Of a DNA stretch of 64,000 nucleotides, positions 10,686 through 19,843 are shown one piece after another (the first letter of the stretch is position 1; every line of letters starts with the position of its first letter). The stretch is from Arthrobacter sp. KBS0702 (GTDB lineage: Bacteria > Actinomycetota > Actinomycetes > Actinomycetales > Micrococcaceae): assembly GCF_005937985.2 (NCBI RefSeq), contig NZ_CP042172.1, positions 2,232,001 to 2,296,000 of the forward strand, in the 5' to 3' direction. The notes under the pieces were generated by a model. That model did no database searches and was not told the DNA's origin. It saw only the letters and a program-made list of their open reading frames with translations. Position numbers and translations under genes: made by a program.

Positions 10686-12029
10686 ATGGACGGCATGCAA
10701 GGGCCCGACGTGGCTCTAACGGCAAGCGTGACGGTCGCGGACCTTGCGCGAATTGTGGCCGACCTCCCGGCTCCGGCCAGTGCCGCAGCGCTCATCGACG
10801 AAACACGCGAGCTGGAGGACCTAAAGTCAGCCCTGGCCGCCCGCCAGGCCCGCTTGTCCGTCACGTTCGATTTGCTCCAGCGCCGCGAACAAGCCGCCGC
10901 CGGTCTGCCGGCCGACCAGTTGGGGTCCGGCGTTGCGGCTCAGATCGCCCTCGCCCGGCGCGAATCCCCCGCCCGCGGCGGCCGGCTCCTCGGCCTCGCC
11001 CGGGCCCTTGTCACCGAAATGCCGCACACCCTCGCCGCCCTCGAAACCGGGCAGCTCAACGAATGGCGCGCCACCCTCCTGGTCCGTGAAACCGCCTGCC
11101 TGCCCGCGGCCGACCGGACCGCCGTCGACGAGGAACTCGCCCCCGACACCGGAGCCTTCGACGGCGCCGGCGACCGGGCCATCACCGCCGCGGCCCGCGC
11201 CGCCGCCTACCGGCGCGACCCCCGCTCCGCCACCCAACGCGCCGCACACGCCGAGACCGAACGCCACGTCAGCCTCCGCCCCGCACCGGACACCATGTGC
11301 TACCTCACCGCCCTGCTCCCCGTCGCCCAGGGGGTCGCCGTCCACGCCGCACTCACCCGGGCCGCGGACGCTGCACGCTCCGACGGCGACACCCGCTCCC
11401 GCGGCCAGCTCATGGCCGACACACTGCTCGAACGCACCACCGGCAAGGCAGGCGGGATCAGCGGCATCGAAATCCAACTCGTCATGACCGACCGCACCCC
11501 CCTCCAAGGCGACAGCGAACCCGCCCGGCTCCCCGGCTACGGCATCGTCCCCGCCGGGTGGGCCCGGGCCCTGCTCCAGAACGCACGCACCGCCGCCGCG
11601 GGCGGCTCCGGCGACGAACAGGTCTTTTCGACCTGGCTCCGCCGGCTCTACACCGCCCCCGCCACCGGCGACCTCGTCGCCATGGACTCCCGCGCCCGGC
11701 TCTTCCCGCCCGGACACCGCCGCTTCATCCAGGCCCGGGACCACACCTGCCGCACCCCCTACTGCGACGCCCCCATCCGCCACCTGGACCACATCATCCC
11801 CTGGCACAACGGCGGCACCACCAACCTCGGCAACGGCGCCGGACTCTGCGAAGCCTGCAACCACACCAAAGAAACCCCCGGCTGGAACGCCCAACCCCGC
11901 CCCGGACCCCGACACACCCTCCAACTCACAACCCCAACCGGCCACAACTACCACTCCACCGCCCCGCCACTACCGGGAACGGCATTGCTGGCGGCGGTCT
12001 CCCGACTCTCGACTTGTCCCGCTGCATAG
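10686..12029 (+). CDS. DUF222 and HNH endonuclease domain protein
   Basis: A 447-residue protein of the family that is amplified in Actinobacteria (13E12-type). Residues from about 45 to 300 form the DUF222 region, rich in Arg and Ala. The C-terminus has an HNH nuclease motif: [23 protein letters not shown], then LCEACNHTK, with His, Asp and zinc-type Cys pairs intact. The ATG at 10686 has GGGAGA about nine bases upstream. Codon third positions are extremely C-rich, more than in neighbours. The biological role of the family is unknown; related copies are often described with mobile DNA, but no mobile element borders it here. Confidence 0.88.
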   Translation: MDGMQGPDVALTASVTVADLARIVADLPAPASAAALIDETRELEDLKSALAARQARLSVTFDLLQRREQAAAGLPADQLGSGVAAQIALARRESPARGGRLLGLARALVTEMPHTLAALETGQLNEWRATLLVRETACLPAADRTAVDEELAPDTGAFDGAGDRAITAAARAAAYRRDPRSATQRAAHAETERHVSLRPAPDTMCYLTALLPVAQGVAVHAALTRAADAARSDGDTRSRGQLMADTLLERTTGKAGGISGIEIQLVMTDRTPLQGDSEPARLPGYGIVPAGWARALLQNARTAAAGGSGDEQVFSTWLRRLYTAPATGDLVAMDSRARLFPPGHRRFIQARDHTCRTPYCDAPIRHLDHIIPWHNGGTTNLGNGAGLCEACNHTKETPGWNAQPRPGPRHTLQLTTPTGHNYHSTAPPLPGTALLAAVSRLSTCPAA

Positions 12030-12070
12030 TCGAGTCGAATGGCTCCGCCACCGGCCGCCGTCTAAACAAA

Positions 12071-12110
12071 GAGTGCCGCCGTCGAGCCTTTCGACTCGAT
12101 GGCGGCACTC
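12071..12110 (-). terminator. Terminator hairpin between leuD and the HNH gene
   Basis: A 16-bp stem with one G-U pair (12071-12086 with 12095-12110) and an 8-base loop lies between the convergent ends. On the minus strand it is followed by TTTGTTT, so it should end the leuCD transcript; the plus side has no T-run. Confidence 0.8.
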
Positions 12111-12128
12111 TGGTACCTGCAGGCGGGG

Positions 12129-12731
12129 CTAGGAGAGCTTGGCCGGCAGGGTCGTGGGCTTGAAGGCGGGCCGGGTGGCCTCGTACGCCGTGATGTCTTC
12201 CTCATGCTGGAGGGTCAGACCAATATCGTCCAGGCCTTCCAGCAGGCGCCAGCGCGTGTAGTCGTCAATCTCGAACGGCGCGACGACGTTGCCACATTCG
12301 ACCGTCTTGGAGACGAGGTCCACCTTGACCTCGGTGCCCGGGGCGTTTTCCAGCACCTTCCAAATGAGTTCAATGTCGTCCTGGGCCAGCTCGGCGGCCA
12401 GCAGGCCCTGCTTGCCCGAGTTACCCCGGAAGATGTCCGCGAAACGGGAGGACAGCACGGCCTTGAAGCCGTAGTCCTTCAACGCCCAGACGGCGTGCTC
12501 GCGGGAGGATCCGGTGCCGAAGTCCGGTCCGGCGACCAGTACCGAGCCGGCGCTGAACGGGTCCTGGTTCAGGATGAAGGCCGGGTCCTTGCGCCAGGCC
12601 GAGAAGAGCGCGTCCTCGAAGCCGGTCCGGGTGATGCGCTTGAGATAGACGGCCGGGATGATCTGGTCGGTGTCGACGTTGCTCTGGCGCAGCGGGACGC
12701 CGATGCCGGTGTGGGTGGTGAACTTTTCCAT
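12129..12731 (-). CDS. leuD: 3-isopropylmalate dehydratase small subunit
   Basis: LeuD is the swivel-domain subunit of isopropylmalate isomerase, which converts 2- to 3-isopropylmalate in leucine synthesis. The 200-residue protein starts [24 protein letters not shown] and contains the [11 protein letters not shown] segment that closes over substrate. Length is usual for the separate small subunit. It is downstream of leuC with a 42-base gap and ends at a strong terminator, so leuCD forms a two-gene operon. Confidence 0.97.
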   Translation of the reverse strand: MEKFTTHTGIGVPLRQSNVDTDQIIPAVYLKRITRTGFEDALFSAWRKDPAFILNQDPFSAGSVLVAGPDFGTGSSREHAVWALKDYGFKAVLSSRFADIFRGNSGKQGLLAAELAQDDIELIWKVLENAPGTEVKVDLVSKTVECGNVVAPFEIDDYTRWRLLEGLDDIGLTLQHEEDITAYEATRPAFKPTTLPAKLS

Positions 12732-12773
12732 GGCGGATCCTTCGTTGGCTGTGGGGACCGGTGCGGGCGGACG

Positions 12774-14228
12774 CTATGCGGCGCCGGCGCGGTGGCCGGC
12801 GGACGCGGGCTCGGATTCCAGGTCCGACGGGGAACTCAGTGTGCCGCGCACGGCCGTCGCCGCTGCCACAACGGGCGAGACGAGGTGCGTGCGGCCGCCC
12901 TTGCCCTGCCGGCCCTCGAAGTTTCGGTTGGACGTAGAGGCGCAGCGTTCCCCCACCTCCAGCTGGTCCGGGTTCATGCCCAGGCACATCGAGCAGCCTG
13001 CGAACCGCCATTCGGCGCCGAAGTCGGTGAAGACCTTGTCCAGGCCCTCGGCCTCGGCCTCCAGCCGGACCCGAGCGGATCCGGGCACCACCAGCATCCG
13101 GATGTTGGGGTCCTTGGTGCGGCCGCGGATGATGTCCGCGGCGGCCCGGAGGTCCTCCATCCGGGAGTTGGTGCAGGAGCCCAGGAACACCGTGTCGACG
13201 CGGATGTCCTTCATCGGCGTGCCGGGCTCGAGGCCCATGTACTGCAGCGCGCGTTCCGCGGCGGCCTTGGCGTTTTCGTCGCCGAAGTCCGCGGGGGAAG
13301 GCACTTTCGCCGACAGGGACACGCCCTGGCCCGGGTTGGTCCCCCATGTCACGAAGGGTTCCAGGGTGTCTGCGTCGAGGTCCACCTCGGCGTCGAAAAC
13401 AGCGCCGTCGTCGGTGCGGAGGGTGTTCCAGTACTCGACGGCGGCGTCCCAGTCCGCGCCCTGGGGTGCGTGCGGGCGGCCGTGCATGTAGTCATAGGTG
13501 GTCTGGTCGGGGGCGACCAGGCCGGCCCGGGCGCCGGCCTCGATGGACATGTTGCAGATCGTCATCCGGGCTTCCATGGACAGCGCCCTGATGGCGGAGC
13601 CGCGGTACTCGAGGACGTAGCCCTGGCCGCCGCCGGTGCCGATCTTGGCGATCACGGCCAGGATGATGTCCTTGGCCGACACACCGGGGCGCAACGTGCC
13701 CTCGACGTTGATCGCCATGGTCTTGAAGGGCTTGAGCGAAAGCGTCTGGGTGGCCATGACGTGCTCCACCTCGGAGGTGCCGATGCCCATCGCGAGCGCG
13801 CCGAAGGCGCCGTGCGTGGAGGTGTGCGAGTCGCCGCAGACCACGGTCATGCCCGGCTGGGTGAGGCCCAGCTGCGGACCGACCACGTGCACGATCCCCT
13901 GCTCGGCGTCGCCAAGGGAGTGCAGGCGGACGCCGAACTCCTTGCAGTTGTTGCGCAGGGTTTCGATCTGGGTCCGGCTGGTGAGGTCCGCGATTGGCTT
14001 GTCGATGGCCAGCGTGGGAGTGTTGTGGTCCTCCGTAGCGATGGTGAGGTCCGGCCGGCGCAGCTTGCGGCCGGCAAGCCGCAGGCCCTCGAAAGCCTGC
14101 GGGGAGGTCACCTCGTGCACCAGGTGGAGGTCAATGAAGAGGAGGTCAGGCTGGGCGTTGGCGCCGTCGCCGTCCCCCTTACGCACCACATGTGCGTCCC
14201 AGACTTTCTCGGCCAATGTCTTTGCCAC
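12774..14228 (-). CDS. leuC: 3-isopropylmalate dehydratase large subunit
   Basis: LeuC is the aconitase-like large subunit holding the [4Fe-4S] cluster. The 484-residue protein shows [21 protein letters not shown]-type glycine loop ([14 protein letters not shown]), and cluster-ligand cysteines in FLGSCTNSR and [10 protein letters not shown]. Length is normal. The GTG start is preceded by AAGGGAG six bases upstream. It is divergent from an IclR-type regulator; the intervening 158 bases hold overlapping inverted repeats that are likely operator sites. The catalytic set here with leuD and leuB covers all leucine-specific steps except leuA. Confidence 0.97.
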   Translation of the reverse strand: MAKTLAEKVWDAHVVRKGDGDGANAQPDLLFIDLHLVHEVTSPQAFEGLRLAGRKLRRPDLTIATEDHNTPTLAIDKPIADLTSRTQIETLRNNCKEFGVRLHSLGDAEQGIVHVVGPQLGLTQPGMTVVCGDSHTSTHGAFGALAMGIGTSEVEHVMATQTLSLKPFKTMAINVEGTLRPGVSAKDIILAVIAKIGTGGGQGYVLEYRGSAIRALSMEARMTICNMSIEAGARAGLVAPDQTTYDYMHGRPHAPQGADWDAAVEYWNTLRTDDGAVFDAEVDLDADTLEPFVTWGTNPGQGVSLSAKVPSPADFGDENAKAAAERALQYMGLEPGTPMKDIRVDTVFLGSCTNSRMEDLRAAADIIRGRTKDPNIRMLVVPGSARVRLEAEAEGLDKVFTDFGAEWRFAGCSMCLGMNPDQLEVGERCASTSNRNFEGRQGKGGRTHLVSPVVAAATAVRGTLSSPSDLESEPASAGHRAGAA

Positions 14229-14356
14229 GGCCTGCTCCCTTCACTGCTTCTTCGAGGCGTTTCTAACTTCGCTGCCGCGTTTGGTCCCGGTCTCGCGGGT
14301 TGATGCTCTCCACTGAATCAGCACAACCGTCGAATGTGCCAGCGCAATGATTTGCA

Positions 14357-14380
14357 TCTCAGATATTGAGACGGCAATAT
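14357..14380. promoter_or_regulatory. Overlapping inverted repeats, likely operator of leuCD and the IclR regulator
   Basis: Two perfect inverted repeats overlap here: TCTCA-5-TGAGA (14357-14371) and ATATTG-6-CAATAT (14363-14380). They sit just before the start of the regulator gene and upstream of divergent leuC. IclR-family proteins bind such AT-rich palindromes in their own divergent promoter regions, so autoregulation plus leuCD control is the likely role. Binding itself is inference. Confidence 0.65.
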
Positions 14381-14386
14381 CATTAC

Positions 14387-15106
14387 ATGGACAATTCTAG
14401 TGGCGTCGGTGTCATCGATAAAGCGGCCCATGTGCTTGACGCACTCGAGGCCGGACCCACCACACTGGCGCAGCTTGTAGCCGCGACCGGGCTGGCACGC
14501 CCCACGGTGCACCGCCTCGCGCTGGCGCTCGTCCACCACCGCCTCGTCAGCCGCGACATCCAGGGCCGCTTCGTACTTGGGAGCCGGCTGGTGGAACTCG
14601 CCTCGGCTGCGGGTGAGGACCGGCTCATCGCCACCGCCGGGCCCGTCCTGATGCAGCTGCGCGACGCCACCGGCGAAAGTGCCCAGATCTTCCGCCGCCA
14701 GGGCGACTGGCGCGTCTGCGTGGCATCCGCCGAACGTCCCATCGGTCTCCGTGACACTATCCCGGTCGGCACCCAGCTCTCCATGAAGGCCGGCTCCGCA
14801 GCCCAGGTGCTGCTGGCCTGGGAGGACCACGACCGCCTGTTGGAGGGCCTCCAGGCCGCCCGCTTCACGCCCACCGTCCTGGCCGGGGTACGACGCCGGG
14901 GCTGGGCCCAGAGCCTTGGCGAGCGCGAGCCCGGGGTCGCCTCCGTATCGGCGCCCGTCCGCGGGCCCTCCGGCCGGGTGATCGCCGCCGTCTCCATCTC
15001 CGGCCCGATCGAGCGCCTGACCCGCCAGCCCGGCCGCCTCCACGCCGAGGTGGTCTGCAATGCCGCGCGCGTGCTGACCGAGGCGTTGCGCAAGACCAAC
15101 GACTGA
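14387..15106 (+). CDS. IclR-family regulator next to leuCD (NdgR/LtbR type)
   Basis: A 239-residue IclR-family protein: an N-terminal winged helix-turn-helix (LAQLVAATGLARPTVHRLALAL, residues about 26-47) and a C-terminal IclR effector domain with the VSAPVRGPSGRVIAAVSISGP signature. The ATG at 14387 is chosen over the TTG at 14366, which would lie inside the putative operator. The divergent position beside leuCD matches LtbR of Corynebacterium and NdgR of Streptomyces, regulators of branched-chain amino acid genes. The effector is not visible from sequence. Confidence 0.88.
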   Translation: MDNSSGVGVIDKAAHVLDALEAGPTTLAQLVAATGLARPTVHRLALALVHHRLVSRDIQGRFVLGSRLVELASAAGEDRLIATAGPVLMQLRDATGESAQIFRRQGDWRVCVASAERPIGLRDTIPVGTQLSMKAGSAAQVLLAWEDHDRLLEGLQAARFTPTVLAGVRRRGWAQSLGEREPGVASVSAPVRGPSGRVIAAVSISGPIERLTRQPGRLHAEVVCNAARVLTEALRKTND

Positions 15107-15140
15107 CCCGGGCGTTCGGCTGCGGCGCTAGGCTGTGGCC

Positions 15141-15686
15141 ATGAACAGCTATGCGGTCTTCCTTCGCGGCGTCAACGTGGGCGGCATCAACATCAAGATG
15201 GCCGAACTCAAGGCGGCCCTGAAGTCACGCCCCTTCTCGGCCGTGGCAACACTCCTGGCCAGCGGCAACGTGGTGCTCTCAAGCGAACTGCCGGCCGCCA
15301 GGGTGAAAACCGAGTTCGAAGCCTGCCTGCGGGAAACCTTCGGCTATGACGCCTGGGTGGTGGTGCTGACCGCCGCCCAAGTGGCGGCACTGGTCGAGGC
15401 CTGCCCCTACCCCGCGGACGACAAGGCCACCCACAGTTACATCACGCTGTCCTCGGATCCGGACATCCTTTCCGAACTGTACGACGCCGGCAGGGCCCTG
15501 GACGGGGTGGAACTGACACGGTTGGGCCCGGAAGCCGTGGCCTGGCTGGCCCCCGCCGGCGGCACCCTCGACAGCCCGTTCAGCAAGCTCTCCGCCAAGG
15601 CCCGCTACAAGGCCAGCACCACCACCCGGAACCTGCGGACCATGGTCAAGGTCCGCGATGCTGCAAAGCGGCCGGAAGCAGGTTAG
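15141..15686 (+). CDS. DUF1697 family protein
   Basis: A 181-residue member of DUF1697, recognised by the start MNSYAVFLRGVNVGGINIKM, the LASGNVVLSS segment and the late FSKLSAKARYKASTTTRNL stretch. The family is cytosolic, compact and of unknown function. A GTG two codons upstream (15135) is an alternative start; family members begin at the ATG. It is a single gene after the IclR regulator and is convergent with the GTPase pair (19-base gap). Confidence 0.88.
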   Translation: MNSYAVFLRGVNVGGINIKMAELKAALKSRPFSAVATLLASGNVVLSSELPAARVKTEFEACLRETFGYDAWVVVLTAAQVAALVEACPYPADDKATHSYITLSSDPDILSELYDAGRALDGVELTRLGPEAVAWLAPAGGTLDSPFSKLSAKARYKASTTTRNLRTMVKVRDAAKRPEAG

Positions 15687-15704
15687 GCGGCGGCGCCGGG
15701 AACT

Positions 15705-17321
15705 TCAGCCCGCGGCTGACTTCAGTGCGGCGTTGAAAGACCGGAGACGGCTGACCTCCAGTTCCACCGGGTCGACCACGAGCCCCTGCGCGATGGCTGC
15801 GACAGAGGCGCGCAGCCGCCTGCGGGCCGCCGCCGCGCGGGCACGCGCCGCGGCGCCGGCAATGAATCTGGCCGCGAGGGCCAGCACGATTCCCAGCAGC
15901 ACTCCCCCGGCCACCAGGACAGTCGGCACCGGCCAGCCCTGCACCCGCGGAGCCTCCGGCACCGGCAGCTGGAAGTACGCCAGGACCGCCAGCACTCCGA
16001 GCCACCCGAGGCCCCCGAGCGCGGTGAGCAGGCCCAGCCACTGGATAACGTTGAAGCCCGTCCACCACCACGAGCCGCGCCCGGCCTTGAGATCCGTACC
16101 GGCAATGGCTTGGTCCAGGGCGTCGGGGAGCTGCTCCCGGCCCTCCCGGGCGGCGCCGCGGATGACCGCGCGCCAGGGTCCGGGCGCGCCGTCGGACGCG
16201 GCGTCGGCAAACTGCCGCACCGCCGCGTCGGTGCGGGCCCTTTCCGGGGCCCCCGCGGGCGGCAGCGAGGTCCGGTTCAGCTCCGGCCGCTCCCCCTCCC
16301 GGCGCAGGTTCAGCCGCCGCAGTGGGTCGGGCCGGAACCGGACCAGCCAGCGTGTGACGGGCCAGCCGGTGCGGCGGGTGGCCTCCTGCCGGTAGGAGCG
16401 CGCGACGGCGTCGACCACCAGCGGAACGTTCGCCGCCGCAGCCAGCTCGCCAGCCAGCCGGTCCCGGGTGTCCGCCTTGACGCCGGCGGCCTCGCCCTCG
16501 CCCGACGCCTCGGCGAGCCGTCGCGCCGCCCGGTCCACATCCGCCGCGAGCCGCTGCGAGAGCGCCAGCCGCTGCATGGCCACCTGCCGGATGGCGGCAC
16601 GGACCTTGTCCACACCGGTGCCCACGACCGCGGAGGCGCCCAGCACCTGGACTTTGCCCAGCCCGTCCCGCGCCAGGATGGCCTTGAGCGATTCCAGCAC
16701 CGGGCGGATCTCGTGCTCGGGCAGCCGGTCCACCTGGTTGAGCACCACGAGTGTCACGGCCGAGTGCGAGGCGAGCGGGGCCAGGAAATCATTGTGCACC
16801 GCGGCATCGGCGTATTTCTGCGGGTCCAGGACCCAGACCAGCACGTCCACGAGCCCCACCATCCGCTGCACGATCTCCCGGTTTTCCGCGCGCGTCGAGT
16901 CGAAATCGGGCAGGTCGAGCAGGATCAGCCCGGTCGTCTCGTCGGCGAACCCGGGCACGGCGGCGGCGTGGTGCCTGCTGCGGACTCCGAGCCAGTCCAG
17001 CAGCGCGTCACTGCCCTCGGCGCCCCAGATACCGGCGAGCGGTTCGGAGGTCGTCGGGCGCCGCGCCGCCGCGGTCGCGATTTCGACCCCGCTGACGGCG
17101 TTGAAGAGCGACGACTTGCCGCTTCCAGTCGCGCCGAAGAACCCCACCACGGTGTGGTCGGCCGAGAGGGAGCGGCGGGAACTTGCCCGCTCCAGGACGA
17201 GGAGCACCTCGTCCAGGGTTTCCTCGGGCAACGCGCCCGCAGCCAGCTGCCGGGCCTCGTCCAGGGCCTCAAGCCGGCGGTGCAGCTGTGAGGCCTCCCG
17301 GGCGGCGCCGTGCCGGTTCAT
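15705..17321 (-). CDS. Dynamin-like membrane GTPase, second of a pair
   Basis: A 538-residue GTPase with P-loop GATGSGKSS near residue 65, switch-II LLDLPDFDS, and an NQVD G4-type motif. After the G domain it has a long charged Arg/Ala helical region, and near the C-terminus two hydrophobic segments (WLGLLTALGGLGWLGVLAVL and VPTVLVAGGVLLGIVLALAA) that should anchor it in the membrane. Its start overlaps the upstream GTPase stop by 4 bases. Bacterial dynamin-like proteins often occur as such pairs and act in membrane remodelling or division in other Actinobacteria. The role here is inferred. Confidence 0.8.
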   Translation of the reverse strand: MNRHGAAREASQLHRRLEALDEARQLAAGALPEETLDEVLLVLERASSRRSLSADHTVVGFFGATGSGKSSLFNAVSGVEIATAAARRPTTSEPLAGIWGAEGSDALLDWLGVRSRHHAAAVPGFADETTGLILLDLPDFDSTRAENREIVQRMVGLVDVLVWVLDPQKYADAAVHNDFLAPLASHSAVTLVVLNQVDRLPEHEIRPVLESLKAILARDGLGKVQVLGASAVVGTGVDKVRAAIRQVAMQRLALSQRLAADVDRAARRLAEASGEGEAAGVKADTRDRLAGELAAAANVPLVVDAVARSYRQEATRRTGWPVTRWLVRFRPDPLRRLNLRREGERPELNRTSLPPAGAPERARTDAAVRQFADAASDGAPGPWRAVIRGAAREGREQLPDALDQAIAGTDLKAGRGSWWWTGFNVIQWLGLLTALGGLGWLGVLAVLAYFQLPVPEAPRVQGWPVPTVLVAGGVLLGIVLALAARFIAGAAARARAAAARRRLRASVAAIAQGLVVDPVELEVSRLRSFNAALKSAAG

Positions 17322-19099
17322 GCCGCGGCCGCCAGCCGGCCGAGGGCCTCGGCCTGCCCGGCGAGGGCGGCCGGCGAAACCCCGTCGGATGCCTCCAACC
17401 GGTCCAGGAAGCGCCGGCTTTCCGCCCGCAGAAGCCGCTGGCAGCGGGCCTGCAGGTCATCCCGCGCAGTCTTGGCCAGTCGACGCACGGCGTCCTCGCC
17501 GAAGACAGCCTCGAGCACGCGCTGGCCGACGACGGCGGTGCCGCCGGCCACGCCGATCTCGAGGCCGGTCAGGCCGGCGGTCATCGAGAAGACGACAATC
17601 ATCAGCGCCGCGCCCAGGCCGTTGATGCCGAAGGAGAGCCAGCGTGCCTGGCTGCGCTTGCCCTGGCCTTCGGTCCGGATCAGCTCCATCAGGCTGCCCT
17701 GCCACGCCCGGATCTCGGCCGCGACGGAGTCGGCGAAGCCCACACTGGTGCCCGAGAGGTCGTCGGTGCCGAGCAGCTGCCGCCCGGCCGGGTCCGACCG
17801 CCAGCGCTGGTCCGCCTCTTCGGCGGCGTTGGCGGCCTCATCGAGGATGACCGCCTGCAGACCGGTCTCGATCGCCGTCTCCACCCGCACCGCCGGGGTG
17901 GGTTCGCCGCGGAAGAAGGCGCCCATCCGGTCCCGCAGCCGGCCGATGTTCTGCTCCATGACACGGAAGAACTCACCCGTGCCCACAAAATCCTGCCAGC
18001 GGGCCAAGACCTCGCCACGGAGCAGGGCGCCGTCCCGGGTGGCGTCGAGGATCCTGCCGACGGCCTGCTCGTAAGCGCCGCTGGCGTCCCTGCCTAGCAG
18101 CTCGGCCGCACGGGACTGGGCCAGGACAGCCTCCGCGACGGCCCCAACGCGCCCGCCCAGCGCCTTGACCGTGCCGTTCAGGGTCCGGCGGGCAATCGCC
18201 GCACGGCCGGCGCCATCGGCGGCGAGGTCCTGGAGCCACTGGCGCAGCGGGGCCACGGCGTCGTCGGGCAGCATGCCCATCGCATCCAGCGCCACCTCGG
18301 GAACCACAAAGAGCCGGGCAGAGCCCAGGCCCTCGCGGCCGAGCATGGAGCGCAGGTCGGCGCTCACTTCGGCTTCAGCGGCCCCCGGAACGCGGTCAAG
18401 TACCACGGCCACCATGATGTCGCGGGAGGCGGCGTCCAGCAGCAGGCGCCAGGGTACGGCGTCGGCGTAGCGGTTGGCGGTGGTGACGAACACCCACAAG
18501 TCTGCGGCGGCCAGCAGTTGTCCCGCGAGCCTGCGGTTGTCATCCGAGATGGAGTCGACGTCGGGGGCATCCAGCAGCGCGATGCCCGGAGGCACGGCCG
18601 GGTCGGCGGCGAGTACGAGCGAGGTGATGGCGCCAGCGTCAGGGGTGGGGCCGGCTTGGTTGGCGGGCAGTGGCACGTCGACCACGGTTCCGCGGATCCG
18701 GCTCAGGCTCGGCAGCACCCGCTGGTCCTCGAACCAGGCGGCATCGCGGGGGTGGTGTAGCAGGATGGGTTGCCGGGTGGTGGGCCGGATGGCGCCGGCC
18801 CGGGTAACGGCGTGCCCCACGAGCCCGTTGACCAAGGTGGACTTGCCCGCCCCGGTGGACCCGCCGACGACGGCCAGCAGCGGGGCGTCAAGGCTGCGGT
18901 AACGGGGCAGGATGTAGTCATCCAGCTGGGCCAGGGCCCGGCGGATGTCGAGCCGGGCAGCGTCGGCGCCGGGCAGGGCCAGTGGGAGCGACACCGCGGA
19001 CAGCTCCCGCCGCACCGCCTCGAGCAGTTCGACGGCGGCGCCCTGGCGTGCGGCTTGTGACTGTTGGCCGGTGGGGCCGGCGCTTTGCATGGAGCTCAC
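17318..19099 (-). CDS. Dynamin-family GTPase, first of a pair
   Basis: A 593-residue protein with P-loop GGSTGAGKST near residue 80, a DAPDVDSIS switch-II motif and a VVLDRVP segment where the G4 motif is expected, less canonical than NKxD. The middle is a long helical region; near residue 490 there are hydrophobic stretches (GINGLGAALMIVVFSMTAGLTG and GVAGGTAVVGQRVLEAVFG) typical of a membrane-inserting paddle. It overlaps the next GTPase by ATGA, so the two are made together. The upstream side is bounded by the tRNA terminator. Confidence 0.8.
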   Translation of the reverse strand: MSSMQSAGPTGQQSQAARQGAAVELLEAVRRELSAVSLPLALPGADAARLDIRRALAQLDDYILPRYRSLDAPLLAVVGGSTGAGKSTLVNGLVGHAVTRAGAIRPTTRQPILLHHPRDAAWFEDQRVLPSLSRIRGTVVDVPLPANQAGPTPDAGAITSLVLAADPAVPPGIALLDAPDVDSISDDNRRLAGQLLAAADLWVFVTTANRYADAVPWRLLLDAASRDIMVAVVLDRVPGAAEAEVSADLRSMLGREGLGSARLFVVPEVALDAMGMLPDDAVAPLRQWLQDLAADGAGRAAIARRTLNGTVKALGGRVGAVAEAVLAQSRAAELLGRDASGAYEQAVGRILDATRDGALLRGEVLARWQDFVGTGEFFRVMEQNIGRLRDRMGAFFRGEPTPAVRVETAIETGLQAVILDEAANAAEEADQRWRSDPAGRQLLGTDDLSGTSVGFADSVAAEIRAWQGSLMELIRTEGQGKRSQARWLSFGINGLGAALMIVVFSMTAGLTGLEIGVAGGTAVVGQRVLEAVFGEDAVRRLAKTARDDLQARCQRLLRAESRRFLDRLEASDGVSPAALAGQAEALGRLAAAA

Positions 19100-19174
19100 A
19101 GCATCATCATGCCAGTTGGACCGGCCGGTACCGGAGCGCTCAGGGCCGCAGTGTTCGCACCTGCGGACAACGAA

Positions 19175-19206
19175 AAACGGCCCCGGGCTGATGCCCGGGA
19201 CCGTTT
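19175..19206 (-). terminator. Terminator of the tRNA-Gln/tRNA-Glu unit
   Basis: A GC-rich stem with one mismatch (AAACGG plus CCCGGGC arms, 4-base loop TGAT). On the minus strand it is followed by a T-run, placing it directly after tRNA-Glu. Confidence 0.85.
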
Positions 19207-19212
19207 TGATGG

Positions 19213-19285
19213 TGACCCCAGCGGGATTCGAACCCGCGTTACCGCCGTGAGAGGGCAGCGTACTAGGCCGCTATACGATGGGGCC
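19213..19285 (-). tRNA. tRNA-Glu (CTC)
   Basis: A 73-base cloverleaf on the minus strand: acceptor GGCCCCA pairs with TGGGGTC, discriminator A, T-loop GGTTCGAATCC, and anticodon CTC in the CCCTCTCAC loop. No CCA is encoded. It decodes GAG, the main Glu codon in GC-rich genomes. Together with tRNA-Gln it forms a minus-strand unit ending at the terminator at 19175. Confidence 0.95.
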
Positions 19286-19427
19286 CTGTACTTCCAGCTT
19301 GCACTTCCGAACAGCATTTCTGCCGTTCAAGCCAAGTCAGTATTTCATAGACTCGGCATGTGTTCCAAATCGGCGCGGCCGCTTCGGAACCCCTGATTCG
19401 CCGCGGAACTCCGCGGTTTTTTCAGAG

Positions 19428-19499
19428 CTGGGATACCAGGACTCGAACCTAGAATGACGGTACCAGAAACCGTAGTGTTGCCAATTACACCATATCCCA
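19428..19499 (-). tRNA. tRNA-Gln (CTG)
   Basis: A 72-base cloverleaf on the minus strand: acceptor TGGGATA pairs with TATCCCA, T-loop GGTTCGAGTCC, anticodon CTG in the GTTTCTGGT loop. The first base pair is the U-A pair typical of tRNA-Gln. It precedes tRNA-Glu by 142 bases and probably shares its promoter and terminator. Confidence 0.95.
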
Positions 19500-19843
19500 A
19501 TGGAACTTTCGGGCCGGTTTCGCAGGTCCAAACCCGCGCTCCCAGCGCCTCAGCACGAGTAATTACTTTACCCGAGACTCTCCTCCGGCACAAATCGGGC
19601 CTCCCGCTGGCCCCACCGGCCCCGCAGTTCCTCGCCGGCCGGCACTTTTCGGGGTCAATCCGCCAAAACCCTTGCCAATCCGGCCCCGCTAAGTTTACGC
19701 TCGGTAAGTTACCAATGAGTAACAACTCCTCCCACACCCAGTTGAGGGCGGAGCAACGTTCAATTCCGAATGTTAGCTGCATCACATATTGGGGGGGCCG
19801 GTAGCAGAGCCGTTGCCGGCGAGATCGTCGAGAGGAACAACCT
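19500..19843. other. Intergenic region between the tRNA genes and the Gly-Ala repeat gene
   Basis: These 344 bases hold no convincing gene. The left part should contain the minus-strand tRNA promoter, and the right part the promoter of the repeat-protein gene. The stretch 19680-19790 is clearly more AT-rich than its surroundings and contains one inverted repeat listed separately. Confidence 0.6.
19708..19723. promoter_or_regulatory. Inverted repeat, candidate operator
   Basis: GTTAC-6-GTAAC, a perfect 5-bp inverted repeat, lies about 120 bases upstream of the repeat-protein start in an AT-rich stretch. Its size and spacing fit a dimeric repressor site such as those of TetR proteins, but no regulator gene is adjacent. 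Weak evidence. Confidence 0.3.

Noticed and set aside
10686..12029. Mobile element or intein associated with the HNH gene
   Set aside because: No terminal repeats, integrase, reverse transcriptase or intein motifs flank it; flanking genes are housekeeping.
12099..14303. 734-codon open frame opposite leuD and leuC
   Set aside because: Antisense shadow; no domain or start signal.
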